From positions 1 to 36,238 of the forward strand of contig JAJQCQ010000007.1 of NCBI GenBank assembly GCA_021202635.1: DNA of 36,238 nucleotides, given 5' to 3'. This document shows, one piece after another, positions 1 to 7,835 of this stretch. Both the position numbers and the translations under genes were made by a program. Numbering within the stretch: the stretch's first letter is position 1; every line of letters begins with the position of its first letter. Origin of the DNA: Lachnospiraceae bacterium. GTDB lineage: Bacteria; Bacillota; Clostridia; Lachnospirales; Lachnospiraceae. The notes under the pieces are model-generated. The model was not told the origin of the DNA. It saw nothing but the letters and a program-made list of their open reading frames with translations, and searched no databases.

Positions 1-6
1 ATACAA

Positions 7-42
7 GGGCGCTGGACATCCAGCGGATGTCCGCCTGGCGCC
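7..42. repeat. Hairpin-forming inverted repeat at the window edge
   Basis: A perfect 8-bp inverted repeat (GGACATCC, three-base loop, GGATGTCC) sits inside an outer GGCGC/GCGCC pairing. No T-run follows on the plus strand, so it is not a clear intrinsic terminator. It may be the 3' end of an upstream element cut by the window. The remaining bases up to the first promoter show nothing else recognisable. Confidence 0.45.
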
Positions 43-124
43 GACCATAGCGAAGCGAAGATGTGAAGCACGGAGAACTCCTGGACGCTTCCTGAAAGAT
101 TGACAGGAAATAGGTTTTTAACAG

Positions 125-153
125 TTGATTTTTACTCTGGAAAGGATTAAAAT
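125..153 (+). promoter_or_regulatory. Sigma-A-type promoter for the LCP gene
   Basis: TTGATT at 125-130 and TAAAAT at 148-153 are separated by exactly 17 bases. They lie about 55 bases upstream of the ATG at 210. Confidence 0.55.
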
Positions 154-209
154 ACAAAAAGTGTATTTAGAATACAGAATTGTTTGACTGCTTTAAGGAG
201 GATTACGAA

Positions 210-1256
210 ATGAAACATACAGGAGCGTTTTTGAGCGGATTATATGCGATCATCCGTGTCGGACTTCTGGCTTTCTGCCTGGTGGTGTTCGGCGGACTGC
301 TCTGCCAGGACAGCACGGTGGCGGCCGAGGAGAGCACAGCAGAGGAAAGCGAGCTTTCGGAAGCGGAGGATCAGACGGATGAGAGCGAATGCGCGGAGGC
401 AGCGGATGAAGAAACGGATGAGAGCGCAGGCACAGAGGCAGTGACGGAAGAAGCGGAGACGGAAACAGAAACCTCCGGCGTCCGTGTCAGTCTTCCCGGT
501 GATGACGGCATTTACAGCATTCTTCTGATTGGGTCTGACCGCAGAGATGACAGCTGGAATGGCAATTCCGACGTCATGATCGTTGTGACAGTGAACAGCA
601 ATACAAAGAAGATTATCATGACCTCTTATATGCGTGATCTGTACGCGGACATTCCGGGGTATGGAGTGCATAAGCTGAATTACGCATACGCGGCGGGCGG
701 CGCAGACAAGCTGATTGAGACGCTTGAGGACAATTATGAGATCGAGATCGACAATTATGCGGCAGTGGATTTTGACGGCATGGCAGAAATCATTGACCTG
801 ATCGGCGGAGTTGATATAGAAGTGACGGACGATGAAGTAAGTGTGCTGAATAATTACCTGAGCACGGAGGATAAGGAATATGCGCTGGAAAGTGGCGGCT
901 CTTATCATCTGAACGGTGCGCAGGCCGTGGCCTATATGCGGATCCGCTATGTGGGCAATGCAGATTATCAGCGCACGCAGCGTCAGAGAGATGTTCTCAC
1001 GGAAATTTTTGCACAGGCACAGGAGATGAGTGCAGCCCAGCTGACGGAGCTGGCACAGGAGGTTCTGGAGCTGGTTGATCACGATATCAGTGCCCTGGAT
1101 ATGATCTCACTGCTTGGTTCTCTTTCCGGGCTGACCGAGTACGAGCTTGTGGAAAACCGGATTCCATACGACGGCCTGTTTACATCACAGAATGAGATGC
1201 TTGTTCCGGATTTTGCGGCTACGATAGAAAAACTGCATGAAGTGCTATATGAATAA
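210..1256 (+). CDS. LytR-CpsA-Psr (LCP) family cell-wall glycopolymer ligase
   Basis: LCP enzymes transfer lipid-linked anionic or capsular polymers onto peptidoglycan outside the membrane. The ATG at 210 is chosen over an in-frame TTG at 180 because AAGGAGG lies just upstream. The 348-residue product has an N-terminal membrane anchor (about residues 10-34) and then a very acidic Glu/Thr/Ser/Asp linker (about 39-97). The LCP domain follows: IGSDRRD near 107, SDVMIVV, MRDLYADIPGYG, HKLNYAYAAGG, DLIGGVDIEV, and the Arg-rich RIRYVGNADYQRTQRQRD near 245-261. These Arg and Asp residues correspond to the pyrophosphate/metal-binding set of the family. The gene is monocistronic, with its own promoter and a second promoter just after it. 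The family call is firm; which polymer it attaches cannot be told. Confidence 0.9.
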   Translation: MKHTGAFLSGLYAIIRVGLLAFCLVVFGGLLCQDSTVAAEESTAEESELSEAEDQTDESECAEAADEETDESAGTEAVTEEAETETETSGVRVSLPGDDGIYSILLIGSDRRDDSWNGNSDVMIVVTVNSNTKKIIMTSYMRDLYADIPGYGVHKLNYAYAAGGADKLIETLEDNYEIEIDNYAAVDFDGMAEIIDLIGGVDIEVTDDEVSVLNNYLSTEDKEYALESGGSYHLNGAQAVAYMRIRYVGNADYQRTQRQRDVLTEIFAQAQEMSAAQLTELAQEVLELVDHDISALDMISLLGSLSGLTEYELVENRIPYDGLFTSQNEMLVPDFAATIEKLHEVLYE

Positions 1257-1284
1257 ATGGAAGAGAAAGAACAAAAGATAATAC

Positions 1285-1313
1285 TTGCAATTCCCGTCAT
1301 TCAGTGCTAGAAT
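1285..1313 (+). promoter_or_regulatory. Sigma-A-type promoter ahead of the 164-aa gene and cstA
   Basis: TTGCAA at 1285-1290 and TAGAAT at 1308-1313 are 17 bases apart. Transcription would start near 1320 and run into the intrinsic terminator at 1376-1419 before reaching the first start codon at 1485. Confidence 0.55.
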
Positions 1314-1375
1314 CTTAAGTAATTTTTTAGAAAAATTTTAGAAATTACAGGATTACGCGGACGATGGAAAACAGA

Positions 1376-1419
1376 GGAAACCCATATGGCTATTCCCTCC
1401 GTGTGGGTTTTCTTTTTTT
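1376..1419 (+). terminator. Intrinsic terminator inside the leader (possible attenuator)
   Basis: GAAACCCATATGG pairs with CCGTGTGGGTTTTC around a short loop, allowing G-U pairs, and is followed by a run of seven T. It lies 120 bases after the LCP stop codon, but only about 55 bases after the predicted start site of the 1285-1313 promoter. It can therefore act as an attenuator of the downstream genes. Upstream GGAAAAC (about 1366-1372) could compete for the GTTTTC arm. Confidence 0.65.
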
Positions 1420-1484
1420 GGAAAAACAGGTTGCACCGGCAGAGTCAGCACGTAAATCTGGAATCATTTTTAAAGAGGAAAACA

Positions 1485-1979
1485 ATGAATCTGACAGAAC
1501 CGTTTGAAAAATTGCTGAGCCGGTTTGAGGCCTACTATGATGTCCATCGGGCAGAGGAGACGCCAGCTCCGTTTGATGCGATGGCGGAGTTTCACTCTCA
1601 TGATGAGCAGTTTTTTCTTGTACGCAGTGCAACGATCTCGGAGGCAGAATCTCACGAATATGTGTATTTTGCGAAGCGGGAGCTTCTGGATGCGGATTTG
1701 CTGCGCACCCTGGATGCAAAGGCGTGGGAGGACGACCTCTCCCGCGTGAAGCCGCACAAGGATCACAGAAACAGTGATGTGACCCTGATGATTCTGGCCG
1801 GACAGATGACGGATGAGGCGGCGGCGCTGATACCAAAGCTGAGTCATTACAAGAGCTACCGTTTTTCGCTCCAGGGGTGGAGCCAGTACCGTCTGATTGC
1901 TGTTGAGCAATCCTCAGGCCGGAGTGTCTGTAACCGCCAGGGCAGAGACCTGAAGAAGCTCGTGAGCAATATATTTTAA
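1485..1979 (+). CDS. Uncharacterised 164-aa protein upstream of cstA
   Basis: I do not recognise this family. The ATG at 1485 has AAAGAGG upstream. A longer reading from 1386 would start inside the terminator hairpin and is rejected. The product looks soluble, with no signal peptide or membrane segment. It begins MNLTEPFEKLLSRFEAYY, is rich in Glu, Asp, His and Tyr, and carries phrases such as FHSHDEQFFLVRSATI, HEYVYFAKRELLD and a basic C-terminal tail. The stop is 54 bases from the cstA start, and no terminator with a T-run lies between, so co-transcription with cstA is likely. A role in regulating or assisting the CstA transporter is inference from position only. Confidence 0.75.
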   Translation: MNLTEPFEKLLSRFEAYYDVHRAEETPAPFDAMAEFHSHDEQFFLVRSATISEAESHEYVYFAKRELLDADLLRTLDAKAWEDDLSRVKPHKDHRNSDVTLMILAGQMTDEAAALIPKLSHYKSYRFSLQGWSQYRLIAVEQSSGRSVCNRQGRDLKKLVSNIF

Positions 1980-1982
1980 CAG

Positions 1983-2006
1983 CCCTGAACAATCGATTTG
2001 TTCGGG
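1983..2006 (+). other. Intercistronic hairpin before cstA
   Basis: CCCTGAACAA pairs with TTGTTCGGG around a TCGA-type loop, with one bulge. There is no T-run. It sits between the 164-aa gene and the cstA ribosome binding site and may stabilise or tune the message. Confidence 0.4.
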
Positions 2007-2033
2007 AACAAAGAAAAAAGGAGAGCGAAACAA

Positions 2034-3740
2034 ATGACAGCATTACTTATCATCCTTGTAGCCATTATTCTGCTGGTCATAGGTTACATCTACTATGGCT
2101 CATGGCTTGCAAAGCAGTGGGGGATTGACCCGAAAAAAGTGACGCCGGCGCATCGCCTGGAGGATGGCGTCGACTATTGTGCGGCGAAGCCCCAGGTTCT
2201 GATGGGACATCACTATTCATCGATCGCAGGTGCGGGCCCGATCAACGGACCGATTCAGGCATCTGTATTTGGATGGGTACCGGTGTTCCTGTGGTGTATC
2301 ATTGGCGGTATTTTCTTTGGCGGTGTACAGGACTTCGGTTCTCTGTTCGCCTCCATCCGGCATGACGGCAAGTCTGTCGGCGAGATTATCAAAGACTCTA
2401 TGGGAAAAAGAGCGCAGAAGCTGTTTACCATTTTTGCTCTGCTGGTACTGCTTCTGGTCATCGCTTCTTTTGTAAACGTTGTAGCAGGTACCTTCTACAC
2501 GGCTGCGGGCGGCGGAGTCGGCTTCGTAACGAATCCGACGAACAATCAGACGACAGCCATGATTTCTCTGCTTTTTATTGTGCTGGCTATCATTTATGGT
2601 ATGCTGACAAACCGCGCAGGTATGAAGACGACCCCGGCTACGATTCTTGGCATTGTCTGTATCGTGGCAATGATCGCGTTTGGCCTGAATGTCGGTTTTG
2701 CTATGAGCCGCATTGCGTGGATCATTTTCATCGGCGCTTACATCACGATTGCTTCTCTGGTTCCGGTCTGGATCCTGCTGCAGCCGCGTGATTATCTTTC
2801 CAGCTTTCTGCTTTACGCAATGATGGCGGTTGCTCTGGTAGGTATTGTGTTTTCTGCGTTTGGCGGCGGAGCGGCGACCTTCGATATGCCGGCGTTCACC
2901 GGCTGGAGCACGAGCCTTGGCACAATGTTCCCGGTACTGTTCATCACCGTAGCATGCGGCGCATGCTCCGGTTTCCACAGCCTGATTGCGACTGGTACGA
3001 CATCCAAGCAGCTGAACAGCGAAGCGGATGCGAAGCCGATCGGTTATGGCTCCATGCTGATTGAGTCTGCGCTCGGCATCATTGCCCTGATTGCGGTAGG
3101 TATGGTTTATGACACTTATACAAGCGGCGGCTTTGGTTCACCGGCTGTTGCGTTCGCCTCCGGTATTGCCCTCATGTTTGGGACGGACGGCAGCACCGTC
3201 AACGGCGTCATCAAAGCGCTTCTGACGCTGGCGGTTTCTGTATTTGCGCTGACCAGTCTGGATACCGGTACGCGTTTGAGCCGTTTCATGTTTTCTGAGC
3301 TTTTCCTTAAGGAAAATGAGACTTCCTATAAGGACGTAACGGGTGCCCGCAGGATTCTCGCGAACCCGCTGTTCGGCACAATCTTTATGGTAGTAGTCGG
3401 CTGCATCCTTGGCGGACTGAGTCTGTCTCAGATCTGGTCTCTGTTCGGAGCTGCAAACCAGCTGCTTGCCGGTATCGCTCTGATGGCGATCGCTGCATGG
3501 CTTGGCAACGCGGGTAAGAACAATAAAATGTTCTTCATCCCGATGATTTTCATGCTTGCGGCTACCCTGACCTATCTGATTATGACCGTGCAGAAGAAGA
3601 TTGTTCTGATCGGCGGAGGCACGGCTGCCTGGGGCGACTGGTTCCAGTTTATCTTTGCGGCTGCCATGGCTGTTCTTGCAATTATCCTTGTCGTGGAAGG
3701 CGTACAGGTGTTTGCGGCGCAGGCAAAGAAGAAGAGATAA
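2034..3740 (+). CDS. cstA: CstA family carbon-starvation / peptide or pyruvate transporter
   Basis: CstA-family proteins are inner-membrane carriers induced by carbon limitation; E. coli members import pyruvate (BtsT) or peptides/pyruvate (CstA). The ATG at 2034 follows AAAAAAGGAGAG. An in-frame codon at 1998 falls in the upstream hairpin. The 568-residue product is hydrophobic with roughly 14-16 membrane segments. It has family hallmarks such as HHYSSIAGAGPINGPIQA, WCIIGGIFFGGVQDF and ACGACSGFHSLIATGTTSKQ, and a DTGTRLSRFMFSE segment near residue 420. It is shorter than the roughly 700-residue E. coli proteins, as is common for clostridial members. A strong terminator follows. Family assignment is secure; the substrate is not decided by sequence. 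Confidence 0.93.
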   Translation: MTALLIILVAIILLVIGYIYYGSWLAKQWGIDPKKVTPAHRLEDGVDYCAAKPQVLMGHHYSSIAGAGPINGPIQASVFGWVPVFLWCIIGGIFFGGVQDFGSLFASIRHDGKSVGEIIKDSMGKRAQKLFTIFALLVLLLVIASFVNVVAGTFYTAAGGGVGFVTNPTNNQTTAMISLLFIVLAIIYGMLTNRAGMKTTPATILGIVCIVAMIAFGLNVGFAMSRIAWIIFIGAYITIASLVPVWILLQPRDYLSSFLLYAMMAVALVGIVFSAFGGGAATFDMPAFTGWSTSLGTMFPVLFITVACGACSGFHSLIATGTTSKQLNSEADAKPIGYGSMLIESALGIIALIAVGMVYDTYTSGGFGSPAVAFASGIALMFGTDGSTVNGVIKALLTLAVSVFALTSLDTGTRLSRFMFSELFLKENETSYKDVTGARRILANPLFGTIFMVVVGCILGGLSLSQIWSLFGAANQLLAGIALMAIAAWLGNAGKNNKMFFIPMIFMLAATLTYLIMTVQKKIVLIGGGTAAWGDWFQFIFAAAMAVLAIILVVEGVQVFAAQAKKKR

Positions 3741-3765
3741 TTCTGCTTTCAGAAAATGAATGTAC

Positions 3766-3807
3766 GTACCGCTGCCGGAACGTTTCCGACAGCGGTACAT
3801 TTTTTTG
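3766..3807 (+). terminator. Intrinsic terminator of cstA
   Basis: A stem of about 15 bp with one mismatch (GTACCGCTG... / ...CAGCGGTAC), a three-base loop, and a run of seven T directly after it. Confidence 0.85.
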
Positions 3808-3815
3808 AAAACCAG

Positions 3816-3977
3816 TTCAGAGCAGCATCGAAATGAAAAGACAGACCGTGCAGATTTACCTGCTAAGGGATGTATTTTCATTTCGGGATGGGCGGAACGC
3901 CCATCAAGCCACAGACATATGACGCAATAGCGGCATATAGCCTGCGAAGCAGGCGGTCTGTGGCCTGCTGCTCTGAA
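3816..3977. repeat. 162-bp element with nested inverted repeats (MITE-like or structured RNA)
   Basis: The ends are perfect 12-bp inverted repeats, TTCAGAGCAGCA at 3816-3827 and TGCTGCTCTGAA at 3966-3977. Inside are four more perfect pairings. CGAAATGAAAA (3829-3839) pairs with TTTTCATTTCG (3875-3885). GATGGGCG (3887-3894) pairs with CGCCCATC (3898-3905) around GAA. CCACAGAC (3909-3916) pairs with GTCTGTGG (3956-3963) and encloses GCCTGC-GAA-GCAGGC (3940-3954). A 13-bp direct repeat, GCAGCATCGAAAT, occurs at 3822-3834 and again just outside at 3987-3999. No ORF is visible. It fills most of the cstA-apt gap. Confidence 0.7.
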
Positions 3978-4033
3978 TATAGTATCGCAGCATCGAAATA
4001 CACCGATTACTTAATCGTATAACAAGGAAATGG

Positions 4034-4062
4034 TTGCGAAAAATGGCGGAAAATGATATACT
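4034..4062 (+). promoter_or_regulatory. Sigma-A-type promoter for the apt-relA operon
   Basis: TTGCGA at 4034-4039 and TATACT at 4057-4062 are 17 bases apart. The roughly 155-base leader up to apt has two copies of GAGGCTCC but no clear terminator. Confidence 0.6.
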
Positions 4063-4223
4063 CGTAAAAAATGTCGAGCAGGAGGCTCCAGCGCGGACAG
4101 AAACAGGCGTGAGGCTCCGGATTTGCCCGGTACCTGAAAGATACGTAAAGGTTTTCGCATAAGGCAGAGCTGTCCTGAACGGTCCTGCCAAACGGAAGTA
4201 CAGAAGAAGCGGAGGAATAGAAA

Positions 4224-4748
4224 ATGAAAAAGATCGAAGACTATGTAAGAAGTATTCCGGATTTTCCGGAGAAGGGCATTATCTTTCGTGACGTTACCAG
4301 TATCCTGCAGGACGCGGATGGGCTGCAGCTTTCCATTGATCTGATCCAGGAGAAGCTGGCCGGACTTGACTTTGATGTGGTGGTCGGAACGGAGTCCAGA
4401 GGATTTATTTTTGGAATGCCGGTTGCATATAATCTGCATAAGCCGTTTATTCCGGTTCGCAAAAAGGGAAAGCTTCCCTGTGAGACGATTTCCAAGGAAT
4501 ACGATCTGGAGTATGGTTCCGCGACGATTGAGATGCATAAGGATGCGATTCTGCCTGGACAGAAGGTCGTAGTGATTGACGATCTGATCGCGACAGGCGG
4601 CACCATCGAGGCGGCGATTCAGATGATCGAAGAGCTGGGCGGCGAGGTTGTGAAGGTTGTGTTCCTGATGGAGCTTGCGGGATTGAAGGGGCGTGAGAAG
4701 CTTGCAAAGTATGATGTGGATTCCGTGATCTGCTATGAAGGAAAATAG
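4224..4748 (+). CDS. apt: Adenine phosphoribosyltransferase
   Basis: It salvages adenine by joining it to PRPP to make AMP and pyrophosphate in the cytoplasm. The start at 4224 has GGAGGAATAG upstream. The 174-residue length is the usual Apt size. It begins with the typical IPDFPEKGIIFRDVTSIL segment, has the adenine-loop region VGTESRGFIFGMPVA, and a canonical PRPP-binding loop VVVIDDLIATGGTIEAA at about residues 115-131. It is the first gene of the block leading to relA, an arrangement common in Clostridia that puts purine salvage beside alarmone metabolism. Confidence 0.96.
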   Translation: MKKIEDYVRSIPDFPEKGIIFRDVTSILQDADGLQLSIDLIQEKLAGLDFDVVVGTESRGFIFGMPVAYNLHKPFIPVRKKGKLPCETISKEYDLEYGSATIEMHKDAILPGQKVVVIDDLIATGGTIEAAIQMIEELGGEVVKVVFLMELAGLKGREKLAKYDVDSVICYEGK

Positions 4749-4803
4749 GGTATACCCGCGGCGGCTGAGATAAGGGAAATTTGGTTATGGGATGACCTGT
4801 AAC
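4742..4803 (+). repeat. Diverged copy (C) of the 62-bp interspersed repeat
   Basis: The right two thirds match the copies at 16133-16194 and 32465-32526. By eye, about 31 of 39 bases agree with the 32-kb copy, sharing the TAAGG-AAAT-TGG core and the TGACCTGTAAC end. The left inverted end is degraded, and the unit begins within the last codons of apt. A small CCTGT-AAC-ACAGG hairpin overlaps its right edge (4796-4808). It occupies most of the 110-base apt-relA gap. Confidence 0.55.
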
Positions 4804-4858
4804 ACAGGTACTGAGAACAGGACGAAAGAATATGTGACACGGAAGGCGGTGAGACCAG

Positions 4859-7162
4859 ATGCCGAAGGATTTGGATGTAAAATCAGAAGAGATAGAAGAA
4901 ATCAAAAAAGCCGATGCCAGTGTGAAGAAGATGGACGATTTTACGGATCCGGATGAGCTTTACCGGGAACTGATCGCAAGCGTCCGGAAATATCATCCTT
5001 CCGACGATATCTCTATGATAGAGAAAGCGTATCACGTTGCATATGAAGCGCATAAGGACCAGAAGCGGAGATCCGGTGAGCCTTATATCATTCATCCCCT
5101 TTGTGTGGCGATTATCCTTGCTGATCTGGAACTGGACAAAGAGACGATTGTAGCCGGACTTTTACATGATGTGGTGGAAGACACCATCATGACCTCGGAA
5201 GATTTGCGGGAGCAGTTCGGAGCGGAGGTAGAGCTGCTGGTCGATGGCGTGACAAAGCTGGGCAAACTCAGTTATCCGGCTGACAAACTGGATGTTCAGG
5301 CAGAGAATCTGCGAAAAATGTTTCTCGCTATGGCGAAGGATATCCGTGTGATTCTTGTTAAGCTGGCGGACCGTCTGCACAATATGCGTACTGCGAAATA
5401 CTGGTCGCCGGAGACGCAGAAGAAAAAAGCGCGTGAAACCATGGATATTTATGCGCCGATCGCGCATCGGCTTGGTATTTCCAAGATTAAGGTTGAGCTG
5501 GACGACTTATCGCTGAAGTATCTGGAACCGGATATTTATTACGATCTGGTAGACAAGATTGCGCTGAAGCGGGATGAACGACAGGCCTATGTGGACAGCA
5601 TTGTCGCGCAGGTGCGCGGGCATATTGAAGAGGCAGGGATCAGGGCGCAGGTTGACGGCCGGATCAAGCATTTTTTCAGTATTTATAAGAAAATGGTGAA
5701 CCAGCAGAAAACGCTGGATCAGATTTATGACCTGTTCGCGGTGCGGATTATTGTCGATACGGTGAAGGACTGTTATGCGGCGCTTGGTGTGATTCATGAA
5801 ATGTATAAGCCGATTCCCGGACGATTTAAGGACTATATTGCGATGCCGAAGCAGAATATGTATCAGTCCCTGCATACGACGCTGATCGGTCCGAACGGTA
5901 TGCCATTTGAGATTCAGATCCGCACCTTTGAAATGCACCGTACGGCGGAATATGGCATTGCGGCGCACTGGAAGTATAAAGAAGCGGCGGACGGCAAAAA
6001 GAGCGATACCAGGAGTGAAGAGGCAAAGCTGAGCTGGCTGCGGCAGGTGCTGGACTGGCAGATGTCGGACAACCGCGAGTTTATGAGCCTTCTGAAGAGC
6101 GATTTCGACCTGTTCGCGGAGAGTGTTTACTGTTTTACGCCGGCGGGGGATGTGAAGAACCTTCCGAATGGCTCCACGCCGATTGATTTTGCTTACAGCA
6201 TTCACAGTGCGGTAGGAAATCGCATGATCGGTGCGCGTGTCAATGGCAAGCTGGTGACGATTGATTATGTGATTCAGAACGGGGATCGGATTGAGATCAT
6301 TACGTCTCAGAATTCCCGTGGCCCGAGCCGGGACTGGCTGAAAATTGTCAAGAGCTCGCAGGCGAGGAATAAGATTAATCAATGGTTCCGCCAGGAATTG
6401 AAGGAAGACAATATCGTAAAAGGCAAGGAAATGCTTGCCGCGTACTGTAAATCCAAAGGTCTGGTGCAGTCTGACCTGATGAAGCAGTCCTATATGGACC
6501 GTGTGATGTCTAAGTATGGGTTCCGTGACTGGGATTCCGTGATGGCAGCGCTGGGACATGGCGGCCTGAAGGAAGGCCAGATTGTCAATAAGCTGCTGGA
6601 AGGCTATGACCAGGATCATCGCAGGGAAATCACGGATGCGGAGATCATAGAGGCAGTACAGAGTGCGAAGGATGCTGCTCCGGTGCGCATCCGCAAATCA
6701 AAGGGCGGGATTACCGTGCAGGGGATTAATGACGTCAGCGTTCGCTTTGCGAAATGCTGCAGTCCGATCCCGGGGGATGAGATTATCGGCTTTGTTACGC
6801 GCGGCAGAGGGGTAACCATACACCGCACAGACTGTATTAATATTGTAAATCTGCCGGAAAGCGAGCGGATGCGTCTGATCGACGCGAAATGGCAAAAGGA
6901 AGCCACTGCCGGCAATCAGGGCATGTATCTTGCGGAGATCATGATTTACTGTAACAATCGCACGGGTCTGCTGGTGGATATTACGAAGGTGTTTACAGAG
7001 AACAGGATTGATGTGCAGTCGGTCAATTCCCGTACCAGCAAGCAGGGAATCGCTACGATTGCCATGTCTTTCGAAGTGGCGGGAAAGGATACGCTGCAAT
7101 ATCTGATTGAGCGCCTGCGTCAGATTGAGAGTGTGATTGATATTGAGAGAACGACGGGGTGA
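4859..7162 (+). CDS. relA: Bifunctional (p)ppGpp synthetase/hydrolase, RelA/SpoT (Rel) family
   Basis: It makes and degrades the alarmone (p)ppGpp of the stringent response. The 767-residue protein has the full long-RSH layout. The HD hydrolase domain comes first (HPLCVAIILA, then LLHDVVEDT near residue 100). The synthetase domain follows, with PGRFKDYIAMPKQNMYQSLHTT near 320-340 and EIQIRTFEMHRTAEYGIAAHW. The RFKD signature is the RXKD form found in bifunctional Rel enzymes rather than the EXDD of synthetase-only RelA. A TGS domain (VYCFTPAGDVKNLPNGSTPI) is near 422, a conserved Cys motif (RFAKCCSPIPGDE) near 633, and an ACT domain at the C-terminus. Both catalytic centres look intact. It follows apt and runs four bases short of the MBL gene. 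Confidence 0.96.
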   Translation: MPKDLDVKSEEIEEIKKADASVKKMDDFTDPDELYRELIASVRKYHPSDDISMIEKAYHVAYEAHKDQKRRSGEPYIIHPLCVAIILADLELDKETIVAGLLHDVVEDTIMTSEDLREQFGAEVELLVDGVTKLGKLSYPADKLDVQAENLRKMFLAMAKDIRVILVKLADRLHNMRTAKYWSPETQKKKARETMDIYAPIAHRLGISKIKVELDDLSLKYLEPDIYYDLVDKIALKRDERQAYVDSIVAQVRGHIEEAGIRAQVDGRIKHFFSIYKKMVNQQKTLDQIYDLFAVRIIVDTVKDCYAALGVIHEMYKPIPGRFKDYIAMPKQNMYQSLHTTLIGPNGMPFEIQIRTFEMHRTAEYGIAAHWKYKEAADGKKSDTRSEEAKLSWLRQVLDWQMSDNREFMSLLKSDFDLFAESVYCFTPAGDVKNLPNGSTPIDFAYSIHSAVGNRMIGARVNGKLVTIDYVIQNGDRIEIITSQNSRGPSRDWLKIVKSSQARNKINQWFRQELKEDNIVKGKEMLAAYCKSKGLVQSDLMKQSYMDRVMSKYGFRDWDSVMAALGHGGLKEGQIVNKLLEGYDQDHRREITDAEIIEAVQSAKDAAPVRIRKSKGGITVQGINDVSVRFAKCCSPIPGDEIIGFVTRGRGVTIHRTDCINIVNLPESERMRLIDAKWQKEATAGNQGMYLAEIMIYCNNRTGLLVDITKVFTENRIDVQSVNSRTSKQGIATIAMSFEVAGKDTLQYLIERLRQIESVIDIERTTG

Positions 7163-7166
7163 TAAG

Positions 7167-7793
7167 ATGAATCAGCTTCAGCTTGAGACGCTGGTGCTTG
7201 GCCCGGTGAGGACGAACTGCTACCTGGCCAAAAACAGGTTGTCCGGTGCGCTGCTGATCCTGGATCCGGCGGATCGGGCGGACGACATTGTGCGAAAAAT
7301 TACCGCCATGGGCGGGAAGCCGGAAGCCATCCTGCTGACACATGGGCATTTTGATCATATCGGCGCTGCCATGGAGCTGAAAAGCCGATATGGGATTCCC
7401 ATTTGTGCGCTGGATAAAGAGCAGGAGGTTTTATCTGATCCGGTAAAGAATCTGACGTACTGGAATGGCAGTGGGTATGGTCTGAAGGCGGATCGATATT
7501 TTACAGATGGAGAGGAGTTGCTCCTGGCCGGGTTTGCCGTTACCGTGCTGCATACGCCGGGACACACCATCGGAAGCGCCTGCTATTACCTTTCCGGAGA
7601 GAAGGTTTTGTTTTCCGGTGATACCCTGTTTCACTGCAGCGTGGGGCGGACGGATTTTCCGACCGGGAGCATGGGCGATATGCACCGTTCCCTCTATGAA
7701 ACACTTTTTCTTCTTCCGGATGAGACGGATGTCTATCCGGGACATGAGGCCCCGACAACGATCCAGTATGAAAAGCGCTTTAATCCATACTGA
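7167..7793 (+). CDS. MBL-fold hydrolase (glyoxalase II-like)
   Basis: A metallo-beta-lactamase-fold, two-metal hydrolase of the hydroxyacylglutathione hydrolase-like/YcbL type; the substrate is unknown. The ATG at 7167 lies four bases after the relA stop, with GGGGTGA as ribosome binding site. An upstream in-frame codon at 7137 would overlap relA and has no better site. The 208-residue product contains THGHFDHIGA (about 57-66), HTPGHTIGSACYY, FSGDTLFHCSVGRTDF and the C-terminal VYPGHEAPTT, supplying all metal-binding His and Asp residues. It is part of the conserved relA-hemZ-hisS neighbourhood, where a detoxifying role is often assumed but not shown here. Confidence 0.9.
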   Translation: MNQLQLETLVLGPVRTNCYLAKNRLSGALLILDPADRADDIVRKITAMGGKPEAILLTHGHFDHIGAAMELKSRYGIPICALDKEQEVLSDPVKNLTYWNGSGYGLKADRYFTDGEELLLAGFAVTVLHTPGHTIGSACYYLSGEKVLFSGDTLFHCSVGRTDFPTGSMGDMHRSLYETLFLLPDETDVYPGHEAPTTIQYEKRFNPY

Positions 7794-7835
7794 GGAGCTG
7801 CTGCGAAACAATGAGTAGAAAACGATTGAGAAGAT

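Noticed and set aside
1386-1484. N-terminal extension of the 164-aa protein
   Set aside because: It would begin within a terminator hairpin and encode the T-run as Phe residues; the ATG at 1485 has a proper ribosome binding site.
4755-4850. GGCTGAGA in the apt-relA gap, as in TPP riboswitches
   Set aside because: The rest of the thi-box pattern is missing, and the stretch matches the 62-bp repeat instead.
5507-6619. 370-residue minus-strand frame inside relA
   Set aside because: A shadow of the Rel reading frame; its composition (His, Arg, Leu rich) is typical of antisense frames.
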